A DNA stretch of 26,756 bases. It comes from an uncultured Chitinophaga sp. (lineage in GTDB: Bacteria; Bacteroidota; Bacteroidia; Chitinophagales; Chitinophagaceae). The stretch is taken from the NCBI RefSeq assembly GCF_937874145.1, contig NZ_CALNBI010000182.1, positions 1 to 26,756 of the forward strand, given 5' to 3'. Each line of letters starts with the position of its first letter. The first letter of the stretch is position 1. The notes below the pieces were generated by a model. The model saw nothing but the letters and a program-made list of their open reading frames with translations, was not told where the DNA came from and did not search any database. The position numbers and the translations under genes are program-made. Shown piece by piece: positions 1-8,400 of this stretch.

Positions 1-262
1 CATCAAAAACAGCATGGAAGCCATCGGCAGCGGCGGCGAGATTCGCCTGATCCAGCAAACCGGGGCCATCGTGATCGCCGATACGGGACCAGGCGTAGCA
101 ACACCTGCCGAGGTATTCACGCCATTCTTTTCCACCAAACCCGACGGCCAGGGCATCGGCCTCATGCTCGTCCGCGACATCCTTATGGCGCATGGCTGGC
201 AATTCTCCCTCGAAACCCACGCCCCCGGCGACACGCGGTTTACCATCCGGTTTCCGCGTTAG
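1..262 (+). CDS. Sensor histidine kinase, C-terminal fragment (HATPase domain)
   Basis: The frame is open from the left window edge, so the gene starts outside the window; only the last 86 or so residues are visible. They form the second half of a GHKL ATPase domain: an N-box (IKNSMEAI) at the very start, a G1 box (DTGPGV), an F-box (FTPFFSTK) and a G2 box (GQGIGLMLV), ending in a typical RFPR strand. This is the ATP-binding part of a two-component histidine kinase that would phosphorylate its own upstream His. The sensor and dimerisation regions cannot be seen. It lies 92 bases upstream of a second histidine kinase on the same strand, so the two may belong to one signalling locus. Domain assignment is secure; the signal sensed is unknown. 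Confidence 0.85.
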   Translation, partial: IKNSMEAIGSGGEIRLIQQTGAIVIADTGPGVATPAEVFTPFFSTKPDGQGIGLMLVRDILMAHGWQFSLETHAPGDTRFTIRFPR

Positions 263-281
263 CCGCATCCTCCCTTCTGTT

Positions 282-299
282 GGTTACCTCATGGTTACC
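282..299. repeat. Direct repeat of GGTTACC, 11-base period
   Basis: GGTTACC occurs at 282-288 and again at 293-299, an 11-base spacing that puts both copies on the same face of the helix. Each copy is close to self-complementary (GGTTACC/GGTAACC). The pair lies just upstream of the candidate promoter for the histidine kinase that starts at 355. It could be an activator or repressor site, but with two copies and no comparison this is only a suggestion. Confidence 0.3.
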
Positions 300-325
300 A
301 CGTTCACAATTCGCTGATTAATAAG

Positions 326-333
326 TATCTTTA
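326..333 (+). promoter_or_regulatory. Candidate -7 promoter element for the cNMP-HK gene
   Basis: TATCTTTA matches 7 of 8 positions of the Bacteroidota -7 consensus TAnnTTTG and lies 21 bases before the GTG start. No clear -33 TTTG is found 19-21 bases upstream, so support is weak. Confidence 0.3.
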
Positions 334-354
334 AGCAAACAGCGGAATATTATC

Positions 355-1761
355 GTGAATACCCAGGACCTGCTACTGTTCGACGCCCTCAAAGACGTGC
401 CGGAACCGCAATTGCAATGGCTGATCGACCACAGCGAAAACGAACGTTTCGCCGAAGGCCATTATTTGTACAAGCCCGGCGACGAGATCCGCGGCATCCA
501 CTTCATCTTTTCCGGAACCATTGAGTTCTACCGTATCCAGGCCGGCAGCAAACTGCCTGTCACCGAGTTCTCCGCGCGCCAGGTAACGGGCATCCTGCCC
601 TATTCCCGCGCCCGAGGGGCCATTGCTTTTACCCATTGCAGGACGGATGTGGAGATGATGACTTTCCCGAAATCCGGGATCCGGGAGATGATTGCGGAAC
701 ATTACGAGCTTACGCAGGCGCTGGTTTTTGTGATGACCAACCGCGTGCGGGATTTCGCTATCATCACGCAGCAAAACGAAAAGATGATGGCCCTCGGCAA
801 ACTGGCGGCAGGACTGGCGCATGAACTGAATAACCCGGCGGCGGCGATCGTCCGCGGGTCCGACACGTTGGGCGAGCATTTGCGCACCGCACCGGAAACC
901 TTCCGGAAGATGATGCTGACCAGGCTTTCGCCGGAAGAAGCGGACTTCGTCTGCGAACATATCCGCCAATCGCAGGCCGCGGCGGAAATGCCCGCGCCCG
1001 GCATGTTGGAGCGCAGCAGCCAGGAAGACGAAATCAGCGACTGGCTGTACGACCATCAGATCCCCGAGGCGGCGGACATGGCGGAAAACTTCCGGCATTA
1101 TGGCCTGCATCCAGCAGTGCTCGACGAATTCGCCAAACAATTGCCCGCGGAATACCTCGGCACCGTGCTCTCCTGGATGAGCAGCCATTTCACCACCGAA
1201 CGCATGCTGTCCGACATCCGGGAAGCCTCGCAGCGCATTTCCGGCCTCGTGAAATCCGTCAAGATCTTCACGCATATGGATGGCGGCACCGACAAACAAT
1301 ATATCGACATCCATACCGGCATCCGCAACACACTGGTCATGATGCAGTATAAATTGCGGAAAGGCAAGATAACCGTGACGGAAGATTTCGACCAGACGCT
1401 GCCGCCGGTATATGCCCTGTCCGGGGAATTGAACCAGGTCTGGACCAATCTCATCGACAATGCCGCCGATGCACTGGAGCCCCAGGGCAATGGCGCGCTC
1501 CGCATCCGCACGGAGCGCGACGGAGCGTTCGTGAAAGTGACCGTTGCGGACAACGGCCCCGGCATCCCGCCCGAAAACCTCACCCGCATCTTCGACCCGT
1601 TTTTCACGACCAAGGAAATCGGGAAAGGCACCGGCCTGGGGCTGGATGCGGTGATGAACATCATCCGGCAGCACCACGGCAGCGTGAAAGCCACGTCGGA
1701 GCCCGGAAACACCGTTTTTACCATTTGCTTCCCCATCAACGGCGAAGCGCATTCATCCTGA
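355..1761 (+). CDS. Cyclic-nucleotide-binding-domain histidine kinase
   Basis: This is a predicted soluble sensor kinase of 468 residues starting with GTG; no membrane segment is visible. Residues about 10-125 form a cNMP-binding-like (Crp-type) domain, with a PGDEIRGIHFIFSGTIEFY strand pair. The H-box is GLAHELNNP with phospho-acceptor His156. The ATPase domain has an N-box around Asn369 (NLIDNAADAL), a G1 box at Asp399 (DNGPGIP), an F-box (FDPFFTTK) and a G2 box (GKGTGLGL). About 140 mostly helical residues separate His156 from the second dimerisation helix (ISGLVKSVKIF, from about 295), far more than in ordinary kinases. The stop is one base before the next ATG, so the kinase is almost certainly cotranscribed with the response-regulator fusion, its likely phosphotransfer partner. 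The ligand is unknown; the domain may bind a nucleotide or something else. Confidence 0.92.
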   Translation: MNTQDLLLFDALKDVPEPQLQWLIDHSENERFAEGHYLYKPGDEIRGIHFIFSGTIEFYRIQAGSKLPVTEFSARQVTGILPYSRARGAIAFTHCRTDVEMMTFPKSGIREMIAEHYELTQALVFVMTNRVRDFAIITQQNEKMMALGKLAAGLAHELNNPAAAIVRGSDTLGEHLRTAPETFRKMMLTRLSPEEADFVCEHIRQSQAAAEMPAPGMLERSSQEDEISDWLYDHQIPEAADMAENFRHYGLHPAVLDEFAKQLPAEYLGTVLSWMSSHFTTERMLSDIREASQRISGLVKSVKIFTHMDGGTDKQYIDIHTGIRNTLVMMQYKLRKGKITVTEDFDQTLPPVYALSGELNQVWTNLIDNAADALEPQGNGALRIRTERDGAFVKVTVADNGPGIPPENLTRIFDPFFTTKEIGKGTGLGLDAVMNIIRQHHGSVKATSEPGNTVFTICFPINGEAHSS

Positions 1762-1762
1762 C

Positions 1763-3424
1763 ATGAACCAGCCGATTATATTCCTGATAGACGACGACCA
1801 GCAGGTGCTCCGCGCCATCAGCCGCGACCTGCGCAACCAGTACCGCGACCGATACCGCGTGCTGTCGACTTCCTCCGTAGCGGAAGCGCTGCAAAGCCTC
1901 ACAGAATTGCAGAACAAAGGCGAAGAGATCGCCATGTTCCTATCCGACCAACGCATGCCTGAAATGGACGGCGTCCATTTCCTGGAGCAGGCCATGAAGA
2001 TTTTCCCCGATGCCAAACGCGTACTGCTGACGGCCTATTCCGATACGGAGGCCGCCATCAAGGCGATCAACGACGTGAAGCTGGACTATTACCTCATGAA
2101 ACCCTGGGACCCTCCGGAAGAGAAGCTCTATCCCGTGATGGACGAGATCCTGGGCGACTGGCAGGCCAATTACCGGCCCGACTTCAAAGGCATCCGCGTG
2201 ATCGGGTACCAGTTTTCGCCGCGCAGCCACGAGATCAAGGACTTCCTGGCCGGCAACCTCATCCCGTACCAGTGGATGGATATGGAAAGCAACGAACAAG
2301 GCAAGCAACTCGCGGCTTCCAACAAGCTGGCCGCACAGGATCTGCCCGCAATCATATTTGAAGACGGCGCGCTCTTCACCACGCCGGCGCTGAAAGATAT
2401 TGCCTCCCGCATCGGGCTGAACCCTACGGTCCGCAACCAGGTGTACGACGTGGCGATCATCGGTGCAGGGCCCGCGGGACTGGCGGCTTCGGTGTACGGG
2501 GCTTCCGAAGGATTGAGCACTTTGCTGATCGAGCGGCGGGCGCCGGGCGGGCAGGCGGGTACCAGTTCGCGGATCGAAAATTACCTGGGATTCCCCACGG
2601 GGCTCAGCGGCGCAGACCTGACACGCCGCGCCATCACGCAGGCCACGCGCTTCGGGACGGAGTTCCTGTCGCCGCAGTCGGTAGCGGGGATTGAAGTGAA
2701 AAATCAATACAAGATCATCCGGCTGGACGACGGCACCGAAATCTTCAGCAGGGCGCTGGTGATCACGACCGGCGTGGATTACCGGAAGCTGGAAACCCGC
2801 GGGATCGGTGATTTTACCGGGGCCGGCGTGTATTATGGCGCCGCGAGCACAGAGGCGGCATCGTGCCGGGACAAGGAAGTGTTTGTGCTGGGAGGCGGCA
2901 ATTCCGCCGGGCAGGCGGCGATGTATTTGTCGAAATTTGCGCGGAACGTGCATATCGTGATCCGCAAACCGGATCTGCGCTCGTCGATGAGCGCTTACCT
3001 GATCGACCAGATCGCGCAAACGCCCAATATTCACCTGCTGCCTTGCGCGGAAGTGGTGGAAGGGATCGGGGAATCTAAGCTGGCGGCCATCCGGCTGCGC
3101 GACCTCAACTCCGGTACTGAAACCGAAATGCCGGCGGACGCGTTGTATATATTCATAGGCGCGAAGCCTTATACCGAGTGGATTTGCGACAAAATCATCA
3201 AGAACGAAAAGGGTTTTATTGAAACCGGGCGCGACCTGCAGCAATACCCGGAGTTCCGGCAGTTGTGGAAAGCGGCGCGCGATCCTTACATTTTGGAAAC
3301 GAGCTGCCCGGGGATCTTTGCGGCGGGAGACGTCCGCGCCGGGGCCATGAATCGTGTGGCGGCCGCGGTGGGCGAAGGCTCGATGTCGATCAGCTTTGTA
3401 CATAAATATCTATCTGAAACCTGA
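1763..3424 (+). CDS. Fused response regulator / thioredoxin-reductase-like flavoprotein
   Basis: 553 residues in three parts. A receiver domain (1-125) has an acidic pocket (FLIDDDQQVL), phospho-acceptor Asp62 (SDQRMPEMDG), an LTAYSD strand and Lys113 (MKPWD). A glutaredoxin/thioredoxin-like fold (about 143-220) carries SPRS at 152-155 where CPxC would be expected. A class II pyridine-nucleotide-disulfide reductase module (about 226-553) has FAD motif GAGPAG at 234-239, NAD(P)H motif GGGNSAGQ at 377-384 and the C-terminal FAD motif FAAGDVR. The thioredoxin reductase CxxC, expected after GVYY, is replaced by GAAS at 359-362. FAD and NAD(P)H binding therefore look intact, but classical dithiol chemistry is not possible. 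The architecture corresponds to a family often annotated as fused response regulator/thioredoxin-disulfide reductase. Phosphorylation by the adjacent kinase is inferred; substrate and output are unknown. Confidence 0.93.
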   Translation: MNQPIIFLIDDDQQVLRAISRDLRNQYRDRYRVLSTSSVAEALQSLTELQNKGEEIAMFLSDQRMPEMDGVHFLEQAMKIFPDAKRVLLTAYSDTEAAIKAINDVKLDYYLMKPWDPPEEKLYPVMDEILGDWQANYRPDFKGIRVIGYQFSPRSHEIKDFLAGNLIPYQWMDMESNEQGKQLAASNKLAAQDLPAIIFEDGALFTTPALKDIASRIGLNPTVRNQVYDVAIIGAGPAGLAASVYGASEGLSTLLIERRAPGGQAGTSSRIENYLGFPTGLSGADLTRRAITQATRFGTEFLSPQSVAGIEVKNQYKIIRLDDGTEIFSRALVITTGVDYRKLETRGIGDFTGAGVYYGAASTEAASCRDKEVFVLGGGNSAGQAAMYLSKFARNVHIVIRKPDLRSSMSAYLIDQIAQTPNIHLLPCAEVVEGIGESKLAAIRLRDLNSGTETEMPADALYIFIGAKPYTEWICDKIIKNEKGFIETGRDLQQYPEFRQLWKAARDPYILETSCPGIFAAGDVRAGAMNRVAAAVGEGSMSISFVHKYLSET

Positions 3425-3446
3425 TAACCTCGTAAAAACCAGGCAT

Positions 3447-3716
3447 ATGTCAAAACAACCCTGTCACCATATCAAGGAGCTGGAAACGCTCCTCCACCCG
3501 AAAAAATACGAATGCGAGGAATGCGTGAAACACGGGGGCACCTGGCTGCACCTGCGCACCTGCCAGACTTGCGGCGGCACTTTTTGCTGCGACAGCTCCC
3601 CTTCCCGCCACATGACGGCACACTTTCATGCTACCGGCCATCCCGTGGTGATTTCCGCGGAACCGGGGGAAAGATGGATATGGTGTTATGAAGACGAAAG
3701 TTTCGCTGATTATTAA
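3447..3716 (+). CDS. UBP-type zinc-finger protein
   Basis: 89 residues, almost entirely one ZnF-UBP domain. Ligand positions visible are Cys6 and His8, Cys23/Cys26 (CEEC), Cys39/Cys42 (CQTC), Cys47 or Cys48, and His55, His59 and His65, followed by a WIWCYEDE strand. The start was set at the ATG at 3447, 22 bases after the flavoprotein stop, because an earlier in-frame ATG lies inside that gene and adds an unrelated, low-complexity extension. In eukaryotes this fold can bind the free C-terminus of ubiquitin; in bacteria the role is unknown. The position directly after the kinase and the receiver-flavoprotein fusion suggests it is an accessory protein of that signalling module, perhaps binding a protein tail or forming part of the redox sensor. 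Confidence 0.9.
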   Translation: MSKQPCHHIKELETLLHPKKYECEECVKHGGTWLHLRTCQTCGGTFCCDSSPSRHMTAHFHATGHPVVISAEPGERWIWCYEDESFADY

Positions 3717-3722
3717 AGAAAG

Positions 3723-3754
3723 CTTGCATATGTTATAGATTCGACATATATTTA
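3723..3754 (+). promoter_or_regulatory. Candidate promoter of the small membrane protein gene
   Basis: CTTG at 3723-3726 is followed after 20 bases by TATATTTA at 3747-3754. This is close to the Bacteroidota pattern TTTG-N19-20-TAnnTTTG. The predicted transcript would begin about 10 bases before the ATG at 3773. Confidence 0.45.
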
Positions 3755-3772
3755 GGATAAACCTCCTATCCT

Positions 3773-3985
3773 ATGAAAAACGTATCCGCCACTACCCTCG
3801 CGGTGTTGCTGCTTTTTGCCACCGTATCCAACAGTTTTTTTTGCGGCATCCTCGCCTATAACTGGATCGATCCTTCGAGCGTGAAAGGCGCCCTGATGTT
3901 CCTGTTTTCCTGGGGCGCGGCCACCTGTGCCGGCTACCTGGTGCTGTCCCGGCTCATGGAAGCCGTATTTGGGAAAGTGGAATAA
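3773..3985 (+). CDS. Small two-helix membrane protein, unknown function
   Basis: 70 residues with two predicted transmembrane helices, about residues 8-30 (leucine/alanine rich, containing one Cys) and 39-61 (LMFLFSWGAATCAGYLVL). A short polar loop (YNWIDPSSVKG) lies between them, and the tail is amphipathic and charged. It has its own well-formed candidate promoter just upstream. I do not recognise the family. It sits between the signalling cluster and a lipoprotein pair, all on the same strand, but nothing in the sequence ties it functionally to either. Confidence 0.7.
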   Translation: MKNVSATTLAVLLLFATVSNSFFCGILAYNWIDPSSVKGALMFLFSWGAATCAGYLVLSRLMEAVFGKVE

Positions 3986-4045
3986 AGGTGTTATACAAAT
4001 TTGGCGATATGAAAGTATCTTGCGGCTCAATTTTAGAGCTGTTAT

Positions 4046-4654
4046 ATGAGAATTTCATCCCTTGCCATTGCTTCCGCCCTGATTTTCGCCGCCTGCGGAA
4101 AGGAAAACAACGAAGAGTTAAAGCAAATGGACGCACTTTCCGGCACTTATGAGTACATTTCATTGTATGTAAAAGGAACGTCGGAAATTATTTACAAAGA
4201 CGGCAATGACAACATCAGCATGGTCAGCGAAATGGAATATACTTCCAGGGAAATGGCCGGCATGGTTCTGTTCGAACAGGGCTCGATGACTACTTCGGGG
4301 TACACCTACAAAGTAAACTCCGACTATAACTTCCAAAGTTTTACCAATGGGAAGGCGGACGGGCCGGTGCAATCGTTACCCTTCCAGTTTTCCACGCCAA
4401 AGGTCAACGGCGTATCGCAATACCGGATCGCGGGGGATTCCGTGTTCCTCGACAAGGCTTTCAACCACCTCCCGGGCGCGGGCGGCCAACCGGGACAGAT
4501 CCCTGCCATCCCCGTTGAGGCTAAATTTTCCCTTTCGAACGGCGACCTGAGCATTATCAGTTCGGTGTCGCTGGTTTCGCACCTCACGCAGGAAGGCATT
4601 CCCGCGACGCAGCACCAAAGGTTCGTGATGATCTCCCGGCTGAAAAAGCGTTAA
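4046..4654 (+). CDS. Putative lipoprotein, tandem paralogue 1
   Basis: 202 residues with a lipoprotein signal peptide: MRISSLAIAS core, lipobox FAAC, acylated Cys17. The mature part is rich in beta-type sequence and begins LSGTYEYISL after a short polar linker. It ends RLKKR. The next gene encodes a clear paralogue: GTYEY/GTYEF opening, a shared S-x-EYTS motif, a matching G-Y/F-S-Y strand and an RLKKR/RLKKK tail. The family resembles the lipocalin-like or extracellular-binding small lipoproteins common in Bacteroidota, but no catalytic residues can be recognised and no function is proposed. It is expected to be anchored to a membrane facing the periplasm or the surface. Confidence 0.8.
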   Translation: MRISSLAIASALIFAACGKENNEELKQMDALSGTYEYISLYVKGTSEIIYKDGNDNISMVSEMEYTSREMAGMVLFEQGSMTTSGYTYKVNSDYNFQSFTNGKADGPVQSLPFQFSTPKVNGVSQYRIAGDSVFLDKAFNHLPGAGGQPGQIPAIPVEAKFSLSNGDLSIISSVSLVSHLTQEGIPATQHQRFVMISRLKKR

Positions 4655-4669
4655 AACGGAAACTTATAT

Positions 4670-4677
4670 TATATTTG
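4670..4677 (+). promoter_or_regulatory. Candidate -7 promoter element before the second lipoprotein
   Basis: TATATTTG is a perfect match to the Bacteroidota -7 consensus TAnnTTTG, 20 bases before the ATG at 4698. It lies just after the stop of the first lipoprotein gene, so the second copy can probably be transcribed independently. No good -33 element is visible. Confidence 0.45.
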
Positions 4678-4697
4678 GTCTTCAAACAATTATCCCC

Positions 4698-5384
4698 ATG
4701 CGTAAAATTTCATCCCTGGCCTACGTGCTTTTCGCAGCGATTGCTTTTGCAGGTTGCAGCGGAACAGGAGATATCCCGGTACCTGCTGGCACGAATGTAG
4801 ATGGCATCCCCGGCGGCAACCCCGGCCCCGGTCCAGGAGGCAATCCCGGTGGTGGTTCGGGTAACCTTGATGGCACTTACGAGTTTGTTAATGTATCATT
4901 GACAGCCAAAACCGAGACTTCGACCTCCTCTTTCGGAATGACGGTAAAAACGGTGTCTGATGTGGAATACACTTCAACAGACAATACCGGCACGGTGGTG
5001 ATCGACGGCAATAAAATATCCTCGACGAATTTCAGCTATAGTATAGAAGCGACGATGAAAACCCAGATGTACTCGAACGGCGTGCCGCTTCCGGGCAGCG
5101 GGACAGAAGTGCCTTTCGTTTATGATATGCCTTCTTCCAACAGCGAGGGCACTTTCAAGTATGTAGGTACAAATGAAATTCAGTACCTGGAAGGTGGATT
5201 TATAGAGATACCATCCACCGGCCAGCAACTTCCCTCTACGCCCAATACGTCAAAATACGAAGTCAAAAACGGCGAATTGATCCTCACCGCTGTTATAAAT
5301 GAAACCCAAAATATAGTTGAACAGGGTCAAACCTGGACTGTAAAGCAAACAGGCGTCGCCACCACCCGTCTCAAAAAGAAATAA
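4698..5384 (+). CDS. Putative lipoprotein, tandem paralogue 2
   Basis: 228 residues with a lipoprotein signal: MRKISSLAYV core, lipobox FAGC, acylated Cys20. It is followed by a Gly/Pro/Asn-rich spacer of about 30 residues (NPGPGPGGNPGGGSG) that is absent from its upstream paralogue. The globular part starts LDGTYEFVNVSL and ends TRLKKK, matching the 202-residue neighbour over its length. The flexible spacer would hold the domain away from the membrane. Function is unknown. The gene faces the efflux locus convergently; the stop at 5384 is followed by a long perfect hairpin that can end transcription from the other side. Confidence 0.82.
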   Translation: MRKISSLAYVLFAAIAFAGCSGTGDIPVPAGTNVDGIPGGNPGPGPGGNPGGGSGNLDGTYEFVNVSLTAKTETSTSSFGMTVKTVSDVEYTSTDNTGTVVIDGNKISSTNFSYSIEATMKTQMYSNGVPLPGSGTEVPFVYDMPSSNSEGTFKYVGTNEIQYLEGGFIEIPSTGQQLPSTPNTSKYEVKNGELILTAVINETQNIVEQGQTWTVKQTGVATTRLKKK

Positions 5385-5401
5385 TAACGGAAACGTTGCA
5401 G

Positions 5402-5438
5402 ATATAAAGAAAAAGGGCCGGTCAATTGACCGGCCCTT
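5402..5438 (-). terminator. Intrinsic terminator of the efflux operon
   Basis: A perfect inverted repeat, AAGGGCCGGTC (5413-5423) and GACCGGCCCTT (5428-5438), has a four-base AATT loop. On the minus strand it is followed by TTTTTCTTTATATC. The efflux fusion gene stops at 5442, four bases before the stem. The plus strand has no T-run after the stem, so it is mainly a minus-strand terminator. Confidence 0.82.
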
Positions 5439-5441
5439 GCC

Positions 5442-8400
5442 CTATTCCGCACCTCCGCCCAAGGCTCTGTATAACGCAATGACACCGTCGAACACTTCAC
5501 GCCGGTGCTGCGCCAGAGCCAGTTCTGCATCGAGGACGTTCTTCTGGGCATTGATCACTTCCAAATAATTGGCATACCCAGTCGCGAAGAGATCGCGGGA
5601 GGTGGATACACCGTTTTGCAGCATGAGCACTTCCGCTTCTTTCAGCTTATATGCCTGCTCGCTGTTGCCGACTTTCTGCAGCGAGGTGGATACTTCCTGG
5701 TATCCGTTCACGATGGCCTGGCGGTAAGCGTAGAACGCGGTCATGCCTTCGGCCGTGGCGATCCGGTATCTCGACCGGATCTGGTTTTGGTTGAACACAG
5801 GCGCCGTGAGCCCACCCAAAGCGGTATATGCGATGGATGCGGGGCTTTTGAATAGCAATCCGGGTTCGAAAGCGTTGTATCCTACCGAGGCGCTCAGCGT
5901 CAGCGTCGGGAAGAACGACGCGCGCGCCGCTTTCACATCCGCTTTTGCCGCCGTCAGCTCCAGTTCAGCCTGCCGGATATCCGGGCGGGCCAGGAGCAGC
6001 TGCGCGGGAATGCCTTCCGCCACTTTCGCGGGGATGGGCGCTTCCAGCAGGTTCTTCGACCTTTCAATTTGTTGCGGGAAACGGCCCGCCAGCGCGTTCA
6101 GCTGGTTTTCGATATCGGTCCGCTGCTGCCGGATACGGAAAGCCAGGCTCCGCGTATTGAGCAGCTGCGCGTGGAACTGCTGCACCGCCAGTGATGTGGC
6201 TCTCCCCGCCTCCTGCTGGATCTTCACCGTTTCCAGCGCGGATTCTTGCAGCAACACGTTCTTTTCCACCACCGACAATTCATAATCCAGCTCCAGCAGG
6301 TGGTAATACAGCGAAGCGATCTGCGCCGTCAGCTGCGTAAACACGAGCCTGCGCCCTTCCGCCGTAGCGAGGAACCGCGCGTAGGCGGCCTCCTTCTGCT
6401 GCTTTAACTTACCCCACAGGTCGATTTCCCAGGCGCTGCGCAGCCCGGCAAAATAATCGGGCACTGCCGGCGAGGGAATGCGCTGGTCTTTATCGATATT
6501 GGGCGACAGGTTGGTATCGAAATTACCCACCCCGTCGATCGTATACTTCCCGAATTTCTCCGTACCGGCATGCACGCCTGCATTGAGCGAGGGTAGCCAG
6601 GCCCTTCGCGCCATGGCCAGTTGCGCCTGCACCGTTTCCATTTTCTGCATGGCGATCAGCGCATCCACGTTGTTGCGGTGGGCGGTATCGAGGAGCCTCT
6701 GCAGGTAGGGATCGGTGAAGAATTCTTTCACCGGCAGCAACGCCACCGGCGCCAGGGTATCCTGCGCGGTCTGCGGAACCGCTGGCAGCTCCGGCGTTAC
6801 CAGTGGCTGGGGTGCTTTACAGGCGCCGATAAACACCAGCAACACCGCAGCAGCTATCACCGCAGGTTTCGGCTTCTTCCTTTTCACTTTGATGCGGGAG
6901 AAAAGGACATACAGTCCAGGGATGACGAGCACCCCGAAGATGGTCCCGATGAGCATCCCGCCCGCTGCGGCCGTACCAATAGAGCGGTTCCCCATGGCGC
7001 CCGCGCCGCTGGCGATACACAGTGGTATCAGGCCCGCGATGAACGCGAAGCTGGTCATAAGGATCGGGCGGAGACGGCTCACGCCCCCTTCTATGGCGGA
7101 CCTCACGACCGTGAGCCCCTGCTTCTGCCTTTGTATCGCGAATTCCACTATCAGGATGGCGTTCTTGCCCAGCAAACCGATCAGCATCACCAGCGCCACC
7201 TGTGCGTAAATGTTGTTCTCCAGCCCGGCGAGCTTCAGCGACAGGAAAGCGCCGAAAATCCCCGCAGGCAGCGACAACAATACCGGCAGCGGCAGCATGA
7301 AGCTTTCATATTGCGCGGCCAGCAACAGGTATACGAATAAAAGGCAGATGCCGAAAATGTAAATAGCCTGGTTTCCGGACAGCACCTGCTCCCGCGTCAT
7401 CCCGCTCCATTCGTAGGAGAAACCGCGCGGCAGCACTTTCGCCGCCGTTTCCTCGATGGCCTTGATGGCGTCTCCGCTGGAGAAGCCGGGCGCAGCGTCG
7501 CCATTGATCATGGCCGAAGTGTACATGTTGTAGCGCGTAAGCGTTTCCGGTCCGTACACCCGCTCGAGGCGGACGAAGTTGGAGAAAGGCACCATTTCGC
7601 CCTGGTCGTTTTTCACATGCAGCAGCAGCACGTCTTCCGGCTTGGTGCGGAACTGCGGCGAGGCTTGCAACATCACTTTGTACATTTGTCCGAAACGGAT
7701 GAAGTTGCTGGCGTAGAAGCTGCCGAGGAGCGTTTGCAGGGTGCTCATCGCATTGTCGATGCTAACGCCTTTTTTCGCCGCCATGGCCTGGTCCACATGG
7801 ATCATATACTGCGGGAAAGCCGGGTCGAAGCTGGTAAAGGCGCTCCCGATCTCGGGGCGTTGCTCCAGCTCGGCGATGAATTTGTTCGTTATTTCGGCGA
7901 CTTGCTCCAGGTCGTCCGCACCGGTACGGTCCAGCACGCGCAGCTCGAAGCCGCTGGCGTTACCGAAGCCCGGCACTGTGGGCGGCGGGAAGTATTCGAT
8001 GGATGCATCCGCGATGTGCCGGGTCTGTTTTTTCAGGTCGGCAATGATATCATCGACGGATTTCTCCCGGTCGCTCCAGGATTTGAGGTTGATCATCCCC
8101 ATACCGTAAGAAGCACCCGCCACCTCGTTCACCAGGCTGTAGCCGGCGAGCGTCGATACGGATTCCACGGCGTCCATATTGGCTGCCACGGCCTGCACGG
8201 AGTCGAGCACCTTCTCGGTACGTTCCACGGTCGCGCCGTTTGGCGTGGTTACGTTCACGTACACCATACCCTGGTCTTCCATCGGGATGAAGCCACCCGG
8301 CAGGATGGACGCCGCGCCCCAGGTGAGCACGAAGAACGCGACGAGCGTTACCAGCGTCAGCAATCGCTTGCCTGCAATCGCGCCCACAAAGCCTTTGTAT

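Noticed and set aside
373..1752. Long minus-strand reading frame opposite the cNMP-domain kinase
   Set aside because: It mirrors the kinase gene almost exactly; its translation is His/Arg/Gly-rich with no recognisable domain. It is an antisense shadow typical of GC-rich coding DNA.
1940..3403. 487-residue minus-strand reading frame opposite the flavoprotein fusion
   Set aside because: Same pattern: antisense to a gene with strong motif support, and the product is Arg/His/Pro-rich without domains.
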